Shown in pieces: positions 34,713 through 44,803 of a DNA stretch of 64,000 nt. The translations under genes and the position numbers were made by a program. Every line of letters starts with the position of its first letter. Position 1 is the stretch's first letter. This DNA comes from Desulfocurvibacter africanus subsp. africanus DSM 2603 (lineage in GTDB: Bacteria > Desulfobacterota > Desulfovibrionia > Desulfovibrionales > Desulfovibrionaceae): NCBI RefSeq assembly GCF_000422545.1, contig NZ_AULZ01000016.1:53006-117005 (forward strand). Reading direction: 5' to 3'. The notes under the pieces are model-generated. The model ran no database searches and was not told where the DNA came from. It saw only the letters and a list, made by a program, of their open reading frames with translations.

Positions 34713-35501
34713 ATGTCCAAGCGGACCATTCTGATCTTACTCGTGGCTATCGTTGCCATCGCTGGCATATATTATTTTGTCAACATGGATAAGAAAGCCG
34801 AAGAAGTTGCTACCACCCAGGACATAGTCATCGCCAGCGACGCCACTTGGCCGCCCATGGAGATGCTTGATTCCAACAAGCAGGTCGTTGGTTTCGCTCC
34901 CGACCTGCTGCAGGCCATCGGCAAGGCCGCCGGCTTCAATCCCGTCATTAAGAACGTGGCCTGGGACGGCATCTTCGCCGGCCTGATCGCGGGCAAGTAC
35001 GACATGGTCAGCTCCTCCGTGTCCATCACCGACGAGCGCAAAGAAACGATGCTCTTCTCCGAACCCTACTTCGAGGTCAAGCAGGCCGTGATCGTGCAGA
35101 AGGGCTCGGGCATCAAGTCCGCCGCCGACCTGACCGGCAAGACCGTGGGCGCCCAGATCGGCACCACCGGTTACTTCGCCGCCAAGGCCCTCAAGGGTGT
35201 GACCGCCAAGACCTACGACGAAGTGGGCCTGGCCATCGAGGACCTCTACAGCGGCCGCATCAACGCCGTGTCCTGCGACGACCCCGTGGCCGCCAACTAC
35301 GCGCTGCTGCAGCCCGAGTACTCCGACAAGCTGGAAATCGCCTTCATCCTGCCCTCCGAGGAGAAGGAATACTACGGCTTCGCTTTCCCCAAGAACAAGA
35401 AGGGCGAGGAAAACGTCGCCCTGGTCAATAAGGGCCTGGCCAAGATCAAGGCCGACGGCACCTACGACGCCATCGTGAAGAAATGGTTCAGCGCCAAGTA
35501 G
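34713..35501 (+). CDS. Polar amino acid ABC transporter, periplasmic binding protein
   Basis: The 262-residue protein has an N-terminal hydrophobic segment (ILILLVAIVAIAGIYYFV) that could be a signal peptide or an anchor, as no cleavage site is clear. It then has a family 3 solute-binding fold: VIASDATWPPMEMLDSNKQVVGFAPDLL, AWDGIFAGLIAGKYDMVSSSVSITDERK and SGRINAVSCDDPVAANYAL. It captures a polar amino acid for the permease and ATPase encoded downstream. AAAGGAG precedes the ATG. A hairpin between it and the permease gene suggests that the binding protein is made in excess. Confidence 0.92.
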   Translation: MSKRTILILLVAIVAIAGIYYFVNMDKKAEEVATTQDIVIASDATWPPMEMLDSNKQVVGFAPDLLQAIGKAAGFNPVIKNVAWDGIFAGLIAGKYDMVSSSVSITDERKETMLFSEPYFEVKQAVIVQKGSGIKSAADLTGKTVGAQIGTTGYFAAKALKGVTAKTYDEVGLAIEDLYSGRINAVSCDDPVAANYALLQPEYSDKLEIAFILPSEEKEYYGFAFPKNKKGEENVALVNKGLAKIKADGTYDAIVKKWFSAK

Positions 35502-35538
35502 GATTTTGGAATGCATTTGGACTGAGCATGATGCATCG

Positions 35539-35576
35539 AGCCGGGACCCCGGGTTTCCGAGGTCCCGGCTTTGTTT
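35539..35576 (+). terminator. Attenuating terminator inside the amino-acid transport operon
   Basis: AGCCGGGACC (35539-35548) pairs with GGTCCCGGCT (35561-35570), followed by TTGTTTTCC. Partial read-through would lower permease and ATPase levels relative to the binding protein. Confidence 0.75.
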
Positions 35577-35605
35577 TCCTCCACCGGTAACCCTACTTTA
35601 CAGCC

Positions 35606-36374
35606 ATGCCTGAAGACAGAATGCAATTCGAGATCACCGAGGGCTCGGCCATCAAGCACCCGAGATACAGCGGCTTGCTCAACGCGTGGACACTGTCCTT
35701 CGTCGGCGCGCTGGCCGCAATCCTGTATCTCGTCTACTCCCGGCCCGACCCGTACTGGCGCATCCTGAAGTTCCTCCCGGACGGCATCCTGGTGACATTT
35801 CAGGTCACCACCGCCTCCATCTTCTTCGCCCTGCTCCTGGGTCTGCTCACCGGGCTGGGACGCGTTTCCGGCAACAGGATCGTCAATGTCGTGGCCTCCA
35901 CCTACGTGGAGGTAGTCCGCGGCATCCCGCTGCTGGTGCAGCTCTTCTATGTCTATTACGCCCTGGGCCGCTACCTGCAGGTGCCGGACATGGTGGCCGC
36001 CGTTCTGGCCATGAGCGTCTGCTACGGCGCGTACATGGGCGAGATATTCAGGGCCGGCATCCAGTCCATCGACAAAGGCCAGACCGAAGCGGCGCGTTCC
36101 CTGGGTTTCTCCAAGCGGCAGACCATGTTTCTGGTCATCCTGCCCCAGGCCTGGCGGACCATCCTGCCTCCCGTGGGCAACGAATTCATCATGCTGCTGA
36201 AGGACACTTCCCTGGTGTCCATCCTGGCAGTCACGGACATGCTGCGCCGGGGCCGTGAGTTCGCCAGCGAGACGTTCTACTATTTCGAGACCTATACCCT
36301 GATCGCGCTCATCTACCTGGTCATCACGCTGCTGCTTTCTCGCGGCGTGGCCCACATGGAACGGAGGCTCTCCT

Positions 36375-36382
<8 letters not shown>
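35606..36382 (+). CDS. Polar amino acid ABC transporter permease
   Basis: This 258-residue inner-membrane permease of the HisM/GlnP family has about five helices and the EAA-type cytoplasmic loop [27 protein letters not shown], which contacts the ATPase. The sequence [17 protein letters not shown] is typical of the family. The last eight bases overlap the ATPase gene. A charged 25-residue N-terminal extension precedes the first helix. Confidence 0.92.
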
Positions 36383-37115
<733 letters not shown>

Positions 37116-37122
37116 AGCCGAA

Positions 37123-37174
37123 CCGGGAGGGCTCCGCCCTCCCGGACCTACATTGCCAGGGGCGCGCCCCTGGC
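37123..37174 (+). repeat. Composite hairpin element, copy 4
   Basis: CCGGGAGGGC/GCCCTCCCGG (37123-37145) comes first, then the linker ACCTACATT, then the perfect 20-base palindrome GCCAGGGGCG/CGCCCCTGGC (37155-37174). It begins eight bases after the ATPase stop codon. Confidence 0.8.
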
Positions 37175-37371
37175 GACCCTCCTTGTAAACACTCAAGGCC
37201 TGCCGGCTCCGCACCCATCGGGCAACCCTGGCAGCCCAGCCCTTTACAGGCTATATTTTCATCGACTTGCATCCATAATCGGATCTTCCAATACTGAGAT
37301 CGGGCCACGGTCCGACTGGACCGTGGCGTCAAGGTTAGGCAGACGTAGGCTCAATGGCGAGATGCGGTTGG

Positions 37372-38244
<873 letters not shown>

Positions 38245-38257
38245 GTGCATATCCTCC

Positions 38258-40324
38258 TTATCCTTCTTCCCGAAGGATGCTAACGAAGATGTCGACGAGT
38301 TCGGGATCGAGCTGGGTCCCGCGCGCTCCCTCAAGGACTTCAATGGCTTCCGTTTTGGACATGGCCTTGCGGTAGGGCCGGTCATTGCTCAAAGCGTCAA
38401 ATACATCCACGACGGCTATGACACGGGCGGCAAGGCTGATCTCCTCGCCCTTGAGCCCATGCGGGTAGCCTTTGCCGTCATACCGCTCGTGGTGTTCGAG
38501 CATGCCCCGGACGACTGTCTGGGGAAGCGGCACCGAGGCGAGTATCTGGCTTCCGATGAGCGGATGCTGCTTGATGGCTTCGAATTCCTCGGGTGAAAGG
38601 CTGCCCGTCTTGTTCAGAATGTTGTCTGGAATGCCGATCTTGCCTATGTCGTGAATGAGCGCCCCGAAATGGATGTCCATGCGCGTTTGCCGGTCCATTT
38701 GCAGACGCTCCAGGAATTTGCCTACGCCTGCGGAGACACGCTCGGAATGCTTGCCACTGATGACGTCCCTGACGTCCAAGGCGCTGCATATAGCTCTTAT
38801 CGTCCCGACGAGGTTTTCGTTTAGACGTTCCGCGTGCTCCAGCATGGTGAAATACCAGTGCCAGGAGAGCATCGTCGTGCCGATGGCGTACGATATCTGC
38901 AGCTCGCAGCGTTTCCTCCAGCCGACTACGCAGTAGCAGCCCGTCGCCTCGCCATCCGCCAGGGGGATGAGCATGATGTGCTTCTGCCCCTCGTATCCGC
39001 ATGAAAAAACGGTAATCGAATTCGGGCTGGCCTTGGCTTGGAGCTGCTTGGGCAACTCGGCCTCGGGCAGATTGGTATGCAGCAGGACCATTCCGAGCCT
39101 GCCGCCCAAAGCATCCCAGTTATCCCGCAGGTACGTATCGAAATCCTTGCAGAGCGAGCTGCCGAGCAGGTCGTGAATGTGCCTGAGAGAGAAGCGGTGC
39201 ACGCGGTTGAGCGAGTGCATGCGCATGCTTCGTGCGGCGAGTAACCCCATGTACGTGCCGCCGAGAGCCAACTCGGGGCCCACGATGCCCAGCCAAAGCC
39301 GGCCGTGCAGGGACACGACGGCTCCCAGCCCGAGCAGCAGGACGAGGCCCAGCGCCAAGAGGATTGACCTGCCCGGTGGAAGCAACAGGGCGAGCAGGCC
39401 TCCGACCAGCGCAAGGAGCATGGCCAACGCGGCCTCGGTCAAAGGGCTTGCACGCATGAGCGTCAGGCCTGATCTGAGCGCCTGGTAGGCCTCGATATTG
39501 TAGATGACGCCAGGGACCATCTGGCTGCCGGACCTATGCGGGAGAGCATACACGTCCCCCAGACCGGCGGCGGTCATGCCGACGAAGATCACCCGATCCT
39601 GGAAGGTCGCCTCGGGAACACGTCCGGCCAGCACGTCAACATATTCGTAGCTGTCGTAGTCTTCTGGAACGAGATCCAGCCAAACCCTGTTTTCCTTGTC
39701 GGCGATAAACTGGTTGCCGCACAGGCGCATTGAATAGCTGCCGGCAGCTGAAGAGGCCATGAGCTCCGCCTTGCCGCAGGAGGCCTGACCCACGGCAATG
39801 GGCAGCGACTGAAACGCGCCATCCTCGGTCGCCAGAATGGGCCACAGGAAGCGCAGGGTGCCGTCGATGTCCGCGCCCACATTGGTCAGCCCGATATCGC
39901 GGCAGGCATCCAGGAGCTCCACCACCGGCGGAACGAGGCGCGGGAGGCCCTGCGCCGGAGTCCGCATGGCGTGGCTGGCAAGTATCACCCGACCATGACT
40001 TCTCATGGCATTTGCGAATTCGAGATCACCCTGGCCTTTTTCAGAGAAGAGAATGTCGAAAGCCACGATACGCGCCGAGGCAAGCCGTTCAACCAGCCGG
40101 GCATGCCGGGATCTCGGCCAGGGCCATTGGCCAAGCAGAGCCAGACTTCGCTCGCCGATGGCAATCAGGATAGGCCTCTCCCCACTTGCTTCCCAGCGCA
40201 ACCAACTCGTCTGCCAATCCAGGGCGATCCGCTCGATCCTTTCCAGTGGCGGCACACGCTGGTAAGCCAGCAAACCCCAGCAGATGCTGAGGACAAACAG
40301 GAAAGAGATGGCAATTTGCTTCAT
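38258..40324 (-). CDS. CHASE2 sensor with HD-GYP c-di-GMP phosphodiesterase domain
   Basis: The 688-residue protein has one N-terminal helix, a periplasmic CHASE2 domain (about residues 30-300, with ILIAIGERSLALLGQWPWPR and VIFVGMTAAGLGDVYALP), three closely packed helices (about 305-370), a cytosolic linker, and a C-terminal HD-GYP domain. The HD pair is in LIHDIGKIG (about residue 558), HHERYDGKGYPHG carries the GYP motif (about 619-621), and VFDALSNDRPYR is also present. It should break down cyclic di-GMP in response to a periplasmic cue. CHASE2 and FecR proteins are often neighbours, as here. Confidence 0.88.
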   Translation of the reverse strand: MKQIAISFLFVLSICWGLLAYQRVPPLERIERIALDWQTSWLRWEASGERPILIAIGERSLALLGQWPWPRSRHARLVERLASARIVAFDILFSEKGQGDLEFANAMRSHGRVILASHAMRTPAQGLPRLVPPVVELLDACRDIGLTNVGADIDGTLRFLWPILATEDGAFQSLPIAVGQASCGKAELMASSAAGSYSMRLCGNQFIADKENRVWLDLVPEDYDSYEYVDVLAGRVPEATFQDRVIFVGMTAAGLGDVYALPHRSGSQMVPGVIYNIEAYQALRSGLTLMRASPLTEAALAMLLALVGGLLALLLPPGRSILLALGLVLLLGLGAVVSLHGRLWLGIVGPELALGGTYMGLLAARSMRMHSLNRVHRFSLRHIHDLLGSSLCKDFDTYLRDNWDALGGRLGMVLLHTNLPEAELPKQLQAKASPNSITVFSCGYEGQKHIMLIPLADGEATGCYCVVGWRKRCELQISYAIGTTMLSWHWYFTMLEHAERLNENLVGTIRAICSALDVRDVISGKHSERVSAGVGKFLERLQMDRQTRMDIHFGALIHDIGKIGIPDNILNKTGSLSPEEFEAIKQHPLIGSQILASVPLPQTVVRGMLEHHERYDGKGYPHGLKGEEISLAARVIAVVDVFDALSNDRPYRKAMSKTEAIEVLEGARGTQLDPELVDIFVSILREEG

Positions 40325-40795
40325 GTGCTATACTAATAACAAAATATGGCTAAAGCTATAAACCCAAGGACATACAACAAGCAATCACACAAGGTTTGCC
40401 TCACACGAACCGCTTATTTATATCCATGCATGCAATCAAGCTGAACGCCTTAATATATCCATAGGAGTGGGTAATCCATACTGCCTTCATCCAGGCAAAT
40501 TGTTTATTCATTCAATCATGGATGCATTGAAGATGTCAAAGCATAGCAGCGACATCTGAATACTAGGCAGGGTCTGATTTGAGAAAGGTAGGGAGATAGC
40601 GGCCTGGCTGCTCAGCATTGTTATCTCCACAGGGCATAACGCAATGAAGCAGCATTCTTTTACCTAATAATGTAAAAACAGCTCGACCGTAATGCTATCG
40701 ATCTGCGTATCCAAGCAGATTCAACGTCGCTTATTTTGGTTTGAACAAACCACGGCGACCGGACTTGCGGCTTTGGTCATGGAAGGCATTGCGCC
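40325..40795. other. 471-base AT-rich intergenic region
   Basis: No coding sequence is supported. The base composition is clearly more AT-rich than the genome average. It holds the inverted repeats TTCAAT ... ATTGAA (near 40513-40534) and GGAGATA ... TATCTCC (near 40592-40630). It lies upstream of the HD-GYP gene and downstream of argP, so the HD-GYP promoter should be here, but no -35/-10 pair is clear. Confidence 0.5.
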
Positions 40796-41686
40796 CTAGG
40801 GTCCCAACAACTCCCGAGCCCTGGCCGCCAGGCAGCGGCCGAGTTTGCCCAGCAGCTCCGAGTTGATGTTCCAGGCGTGCCAATAGAGATCCACGCGCAG
40901 GACATGGCCCGGAGCCAGGTCCACGATGCTGCCGTCAGCCAGCAGCGGCGTTGACTGCTGCTCCGGGAGCATGCCGCAGGCAAGGCCCTCGGCAATGGCC
41001 CAGGGAAAGCGTTCGGTTGAGGGCAGATAGAAGGCCGCGAACGTTTCGGGAGTCGCACCCAGGGCTTGGCGGCACAGCTTCACATGCAGCGTGTCGCTGC
41101 GGTTGAACACGAGTATGGGCGCTCGGCTCACGTTCTCCAAACTCAGGCCTTCAGGAAACCAGCGCGCCGCGAAGCCCGGCGAGGCCGTCAGCCGGTAGTC
41201 CATGCTGCCCAGCCGCTCCGCGCGGCAGCCCTGCACGGTGCGGGCCTCGGCGCTGATGCAGCCAGCCACTTCGCCGTCGCGCAGCAGGAGCAAAGTCTCT
41301 TCCTGGTCCAGGGTGCGCAGATCCAGCACAACCGGCTCGGCCAGCAGAAATGGCCTCACCGCGTCCAGGAACCACAAGGCCAGGCTGTCCGCGTTCACCC
41401 CGATGGCCAGGGAAACATGGTCCTCACCGCCCCCCGGCCCCAGGTTGTCCCGCAGATCCTCCTCCAGCAGCCGCACTTGGAGGCAGTGCTTGAGCATTCG
41501 CCGACCCGCCTCGGTAGGCGCGGGCGGCTTGGTGCGCGTGAGCAGCACCTGACCAACTGCCTCCTCTAATTGGCGGATGCGCTGGGACACGGCGGACTGC
41601 GTGATGTGCAGGGCACGGGCGGCCCGTTCGAAGCCGCCTTCCTGGATCACGCACGCGAAGGCTTCCAGCAGTCTGTAGTCGAACAT
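40796..41686 (-). CDS. argP: LysR-type regulator, ArgP/IciA family
   Basis: This 296-residue LysR regulator has an N-terminal winged helix (MFDYRLLEAFACVIQEGGFERAARALHITQSAVSQRIRQLE with the recognition helix at about residues 28-45). Its effector domain matches ArgP, which senses lysine or arginine and activates basic-amino-acid export. A 15-base palindrome with a T-N11-A core lies 10 bases from its start codon, in the region shared with the divergent DMT transporter, so autoregulation and control of that exporter are likely. No ribosome binding site is apparent. Confidence 0.82.
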   Translation of the reverse strand: MFDYRLLEAFACVIQEGGFERAARALHITQSAVSQRIRQLEEAVGQVLLTRTKPPAPTEAGRRMLKHCLQVRLLEEDLRDNLGPGGGEDHVSLAIGVNADSLALWFLDAVRPFLLAEPVVLDLRTLDQEETLLLLRDGEVAGCISAEARTVQGCRAERLGSMDYRLTASPGFAARWFPEGLSLENVSRAPILVFNRSDTLHVKLCRQALGATPETFAAFYLPSTERFPWAIAEGLACGMLPEQQSTPLLADGSIVDLAPGHVLRVDLYWHAWNINSELLGKLGRCLAARARELLGP

Positions 41687-41695
41687 GAAATTTGT

Positions 41696-41710
41696 ATTAG
41701 CTTGGCTAAT
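41696..41710. promoter_or_regulatory. Candidate ArgP (LysR) binding site
   Basis: ATTAGC-TTG-GCTAAT is a perfect 15-base interrupted palindrome containing the T-N11-A LysR motif, just upstream of argP and facing the divergent transporter gene. Confidence 0.6.
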
Positions 41711-41947
41711 GCAATCTGAAAAGTATTCATTTCACGACGCAAGCCACCTCTGATAGTTGGAAGCTCCATGGCGGTGCGCTCAGCCGAACGGCTGTCCACG
41801 TCATCTTTTTGCCTTGCTGGTTTTAGATCAAGCCACGCCGCAAAAGGCGCGAGGGAAGCGTTCGCCCCGGCAGGCAAAGCTTATTATGTTCGGTTTGGCT
41901 TACAAGATGCGCCGCACCCGGTGCTTGATGCGATACAGGAGAACTCC

Positions 41948-42802
41948 ATGGCCGCCACGGATGCATTGGCGATGACTTACGGACTGTGCTCGGCCCTGAG
42001 CTGGGGGGCTAGCGATTTCAGCGGCGGATACGCCACGCGTGGCGCGGGCGTGATAACCGTGGCCTTCCTGTCGCAGACCGTGGGAGCGATATTCCTGCTC
42101 GCCCTCGTCCTGCTGCTGGGCGCGCCCATGGCCGCCGCAGGATCGCTCCTGTTCGGCGCCATGGCCGGGCTGTGCGGGGCCATGGGCCTCATGGGGCTCT
42201 ACACCGGGCTGTCCAAGGGCCGCATGGGCGTCATCGCGCCCACATCGGCCGTGCTCGCAGCCCTGCTGCCCACGCTTTTCGCCATGCTCACCCAGGGCCT
42301 GCCAGCTGCCAGCACGTTGTTGGGCTTCCCCCTTGCCATGGCCGCGGTCTGGCTGCTGTCCTCGTCCGGCGGCATGACCAAAAGGCAACTCTCCAGCAGC
42401 CGCGAACTGCTCATGGCCCTGCTGGCCGGAGCCGGGTTTGGTCTGTTCTTCATCTGCATCGACGCGGCCGGCGGCGAGGGCTTCCTGTGGACGCTGCTCT
42501 GCGCCAGGGGTGCGTCCATCAGCATGTTCGGGTTGGTCCTGCTCACGCGGGGCGGAATCCGGGCGCAGTCCCAGCGACAGATGGTGCTCATCGCCATCTG
42601 CGGCCTGCTGGACACCACGGGCAACGCCCTGTTCGCCATGGCCGCCCACCTCGGGCGGTTGGACATCGCGGCCGTGCTCTGCTCGCTCTACCCTGGCGTG
42701 ACCATCATGCTGGCCTGCCTGCTGCTGAAAGAGCGGCTGTCGTTACGGCAATGGGGCGGCGTGGGCGCGGCGCTGGGAGCGATCGTGCTGATCGCATCGT
42801 GA
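41948..42802 (+). CDS. DMT-superfamily (EamA-like) transporter
   Basis: This 284-residue inner-membrane protein has ten hydrophobic segments in two repeats and begins LAMTYGLCSALSWGASDFSGGYATR. The C-terminal helix pair contains AVLCSLYPGVTIMLACLLLKERLSLRQWGGVGAALGAIVL, the typical EamA ending. It likely exports an amino acid or related metabolite. I start at ATG 41948 because CAGGAGAA precedes it; the open frame extends 60 codons upstream without family resemblance. The gene is divergent from argP, which suggests the regulator controls it. Confidence 0.82.
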   Translation: MAATDALAMTYGLCSALSWGASDFSGGYATRGAGVITVAFLSQTVGAIFLLALVLLLGAPMAAAGSLLFGAMAGLCGAMGLMGLYTGLSKGRMGVIAPTSAVLAALLPTLFAMLTQGLPAASTLLGFPLAMAAVWLLSSSGGMTKRQLSSSRELLMALLAGAGFGLFFICIDAAGGEGFLWTLLCARGASISMFGLVLLTRGGIRAQSQRQMVLIAICGLLDTTGNALFAMAAHLGRLDIAAVLCSLYPGVTIMLACLLLKERLSLRQWGGVGAALGAIVLIAS

Positions 42803-42831
42803 GGAAGAAGAGGGAAAGGCCATAGGCGAAT

Positions 42832-42857
42832 ATTGAGGAGGGCGCCGCCCCCTCAAT
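42832..42857 (+). repeat. Single hairpin related to the composite elements
   Basis: ATTGAGG (42832-42838) pairs with CCTCAAT (42851-42857) around a GGGCGCCGCCC core, 30 bases after the DMT transporter stop. Only the first hairpin of the element is present. Confidence 0.5.
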
Positions 42858-42953
42858 GTCGGCCAAATTCGTCATCCCTTGGCCGTTTTCGTCCCAAATT
42901 TCAGGCAGTTCTCATGTAACGTGAGAACGATGAGTCACTAAGAGGATTATCTG

Positions 42954-43649
42954 ATGGTTTCCGTTCTTCCATCAATTGACCCTGCGATATATAAAATCGC
43001 ACCTGAATTCAAATGCCTGAATGTTACAGTGGAGGGTTCAGAAATTGGGAACCCAGACATTGCACGAGAAGTGTTGGAGAATGCGTGTAGATCTGTCCTG
43101 GAGGATGATGTCCCTTGGGCTGAGAAGCATATGGAGGAGTGGGCTGAAGCTTTCAAGCGGTTTGGAGCGAAACCGAATCGGACTTCTTGCTCAGCAGCCG
43201 CTTTGAGAAAGCGCGTATTGAAAGATGGCTGTCTCCCGAGCATAGACCCGATCGTCAATCTCTATAATGCAGTAAGTATTCGCTATGCCATTCCTGTGGG
43301 AGGAGAAAATATAGCTGCCTATGTAGGGATGCCAAGGCTGACCATTGCTGATGGCACGGAGAGCTTCGACATAATGAAAAATGGTGAAGCAGCATATGAG
43401 TCTCCTGCTAAAGGAGAAGTCATTTGGCGCGATGATGTCGGCGTAACTTGCCGTCGTTGGAACTGGCGGCAATGTGTAAGAACACGCATTTGCTCTGAAA
43501 CTCGTAACATATGGTTCATATTGGAAAGCTTGCCTGCCATGCCACTGGAGAGCTTGTACGAGGCAGGTAAAACATTGACTGACAACTTGAAACTCATAAT
43601 GCCTGCTGCTGTTATTGAACAAAAGCTAATCATTGTGGATAAAAGCTAA
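42954..43649 (+). CDS. Stand-alone B3/4-domain protein, low GC
   Basis: The 231-residue protein matches the B3/4 domain found in the beta subunit of phenylalanyl-tRNA synthetase, where it edits mischarged tRNA. Conserved parts are LYNAVSIRYAIPVGGENI, the GEVIWRDDVGVTCRRWNWRQ motif, and RTRICSETRNIWFILESL. Free-standing B3/4 proteins are thought to hydrolyse misacylated tRNA or related esters, but most are uncharacterised. GAGG precedes the ATG at 42954. Its base composition is clearly lower in GC than neighbouring genes, which suggests recent acquisition. A strong terminator follows. Confidence 0.78.
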   Translation: MVSVLPSIDPAIYKIAPEFKCLNVTVEGSEIGNPDIAREVLENACRSVLEDDVPWAEKHMEEWAEAFKRFGAKPNRTSCSAAALRKRVLKDGCLPSIDPIVNLYNAVSIRYAIPVGGENIAAYVGMPRLTIADGTESFDIMKNGEAAYESPAKGEVIWRDDVGVTCRRWNWRQCVRTRICSETRNIWFILESLPAMPLESLYEAGKTLTDNLKLIMPAAVIEQKLIIVDKS

Positions 43650-43650
43650 A

Positions 43651-43687
43651 AAAAGCAATCCAGGCTATTTTAGAGCAGATTGCTTTT
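43651..43687 (+). terminator. Terminator of the B3/4 gene
   Basis: AAAAGCAATC (43651-43660) pairs with GATTGCTTTT (43678-43687), a 10-bp stem ending in T. Confidence 0.75.
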
Positions 43688-43744
43688 AAGACGCCCGCTC
43701 CGGCGTTGATGGCGCAAGTGAATTGCGCCTACGCCTACGCGGCG

Positions 43745-43797
43745 GCAAGCCATGCCGACGCATGGCTTGCAGAGCATTTTCAAAAGCAAAATGCTCT
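43745..43797 (-). terminator. Tandem hairpins downstream of mqnD
   Basis: AGAGCATTTT/AAAATGCTCT (43771-43797) and GCAAGCCATG/CATGGCTTGC (43745-43770) are two adjacent perfect 10-bp stems. They begin 40 bases after the mqnD stop on the minus strand and probably stop transcription from both sides. Confidence 0.65.
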
Positions 43798-43837
43798 AAT
43801 CCCTCAAAGGCGGGCTGCCCGATTATGTATTGGCTGT

Positions 43838-44677
43838 TTATACACCGCTAAACATGTCGGCCTCAGGCAATCTCATTCCCTCCACCTGCGCCGCCGCTTC
43901 CAGCAACCGCATCACAGCCGCCTGGCCCTCTTCCCGCAAATCCAGCGAAAAGTCGGTCACGAACATCTCGATGTGCGCGCGGATGACCTCGGGCGAGAGT
44001 TCCTGCGCGTGGGACGTGATCCAGGGCCAAGCGTCCTCGGGGTGCAGGCGGGCGTGGATCAGGCTGGCGCGGATGACCTCGGCCACCTGCCGCGCAATAT
44101 CCGGCCCAAGGCTGCGGCGCACGGCGATGGCTCCCAGCGGAATGGGCAGGCCCGTATCGCGCTCCCACCATTCGCCAAGGTCGAGAAGCTTGCGCAAGCC
44201 ATGCGCTTCGTAAGTGAAGCGGCCCTCGTGGATGACCACGCCGGCAGCGACCTTGCCTTCCGCCACGGCCGGGATGACCTCGTCGTAACGCAGCACGGGG
44301 CGCGGGCCGTGGTGCAGACCGGTCAGCTCCAGCAGCAGGTGGGCCGTGGTCAGCCTGCCCGGAATGGCCACAGGCGCGTCGGCGATGTCCTCCAGCCGCA
44401 CGCCCGGACGCGCCACGAGCAGCGGCCCGCAGCCCCGGCCCAGCGCGCCGCCGCAGGGCAGCAGGGCGTACTTGTCCAGGAAGCGCACGGCAGCGGCCAC
44501 GCTGATCTTGACCACGTCGTATTCGCCCCGCCCGGCCCTGGCGTTAAGCGTCTCCACGTCCTCCAGGCAAGTGTCGAACGTGCTCCCGCCCATGTCGATG
44601 CGGCCATGGACCAGGGCCTCGAAAATGTACGTATCGTTAGGGCAAGGCGAGATGCCCAGACTTAGTGCTCGCATCAT
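43838..44677 (-). CDS. mqnD: 1,4-dihydroxy-6-naphthoate synthase MqnD
   Basis: This 279-residue enzyme converts cyclic dehypoxanthine futalosine to 1,4-dihydroxy-6-naphthoate. It has a periplasmic-binding-protein-like fold but no signal peptide. The N-terminal LSLGISPCPNDTYIFEAL is the MqnD hallmark, and the later ELTGLHHGPRPVLRYDEVI and AGVVIHEGRFTYEAHGL fit the family. Two ATG codons in a row open the gene (44677 and 44674). It is divergent from tetR-mqnECA, and the shared 219-base region holds two TGACCACCYGGTCA palindromes, so all pathway genes here may answer to one repressor. Confidence 0.93.
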   Translation of the reverse strand: MMRALSLGISPCPNDTYIFEALVHGRIDMGGSTFDTCLEDVETLNARAGRGEYDVVKISVAAAVRFLDKYALLPCGGALGRGCGPLLVARPGVRLEDIADAPVAIPGRLTTAHLLLELTGLHHGPRPVLRYDEVIPAVAEGKVAAGVVIHEGRFTYEAHGLRKLLDLGEWWERDTGLPIPLGAIAVRRSLGPDIARQVAEVIRASLIHARLHPEDAWPWITSHAQELSPEVIRAHIEMFVTDFSLDLREEGQAAVMRLLEAAAQVEGMRLPEADMFSGV

Positions 44678-44707
44678 ATCCTACCTGAATGGCTTACTCT
44701 TTACCAG

Positions 44708-44723
44708 ATGACCACCCGGTCAT
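44708..44723. promoter_or_regulatory. Candidate TetR operator 1
   Basis: ATGACC-ACCC-GGTCAT is a perfect interrupted palindrome that overlaps the first base of the -35 box of the tetR-mqn promoter. Confidence 0.6.
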
Positions 44724-44751
44724 TGACAGCCTCTCTCGGCCTGCCTATACC
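44723..44751 (+). promoter_or_regulatory. Promoter of tetR-mqnECA
   Basis: A consensus TTGACA (44723-44728) and TATACC (44746-44751) have an ideal 17-base spacer, flanked on both sides by matching palindromes. Confidence 0.75.
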
Positions 44752-44755
44752 CTGA

Positions 44756-44769
44756 TGACCACCTGGTCA
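44756..44769. promoter_or_regulatory. Candidate TetR operator 2
   Basis: TGACCA-CC-TGGTCA lies at the expected transcription start, 47 bases from the matching half of operator 1. The two sites share the 14-base form TGACCACCYGGTCA. Confidence 0.6.
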
Positions 44770-44803
44770 CCAGACCTTTTTACCTGACCCAAACATCGCG
44801 GGT

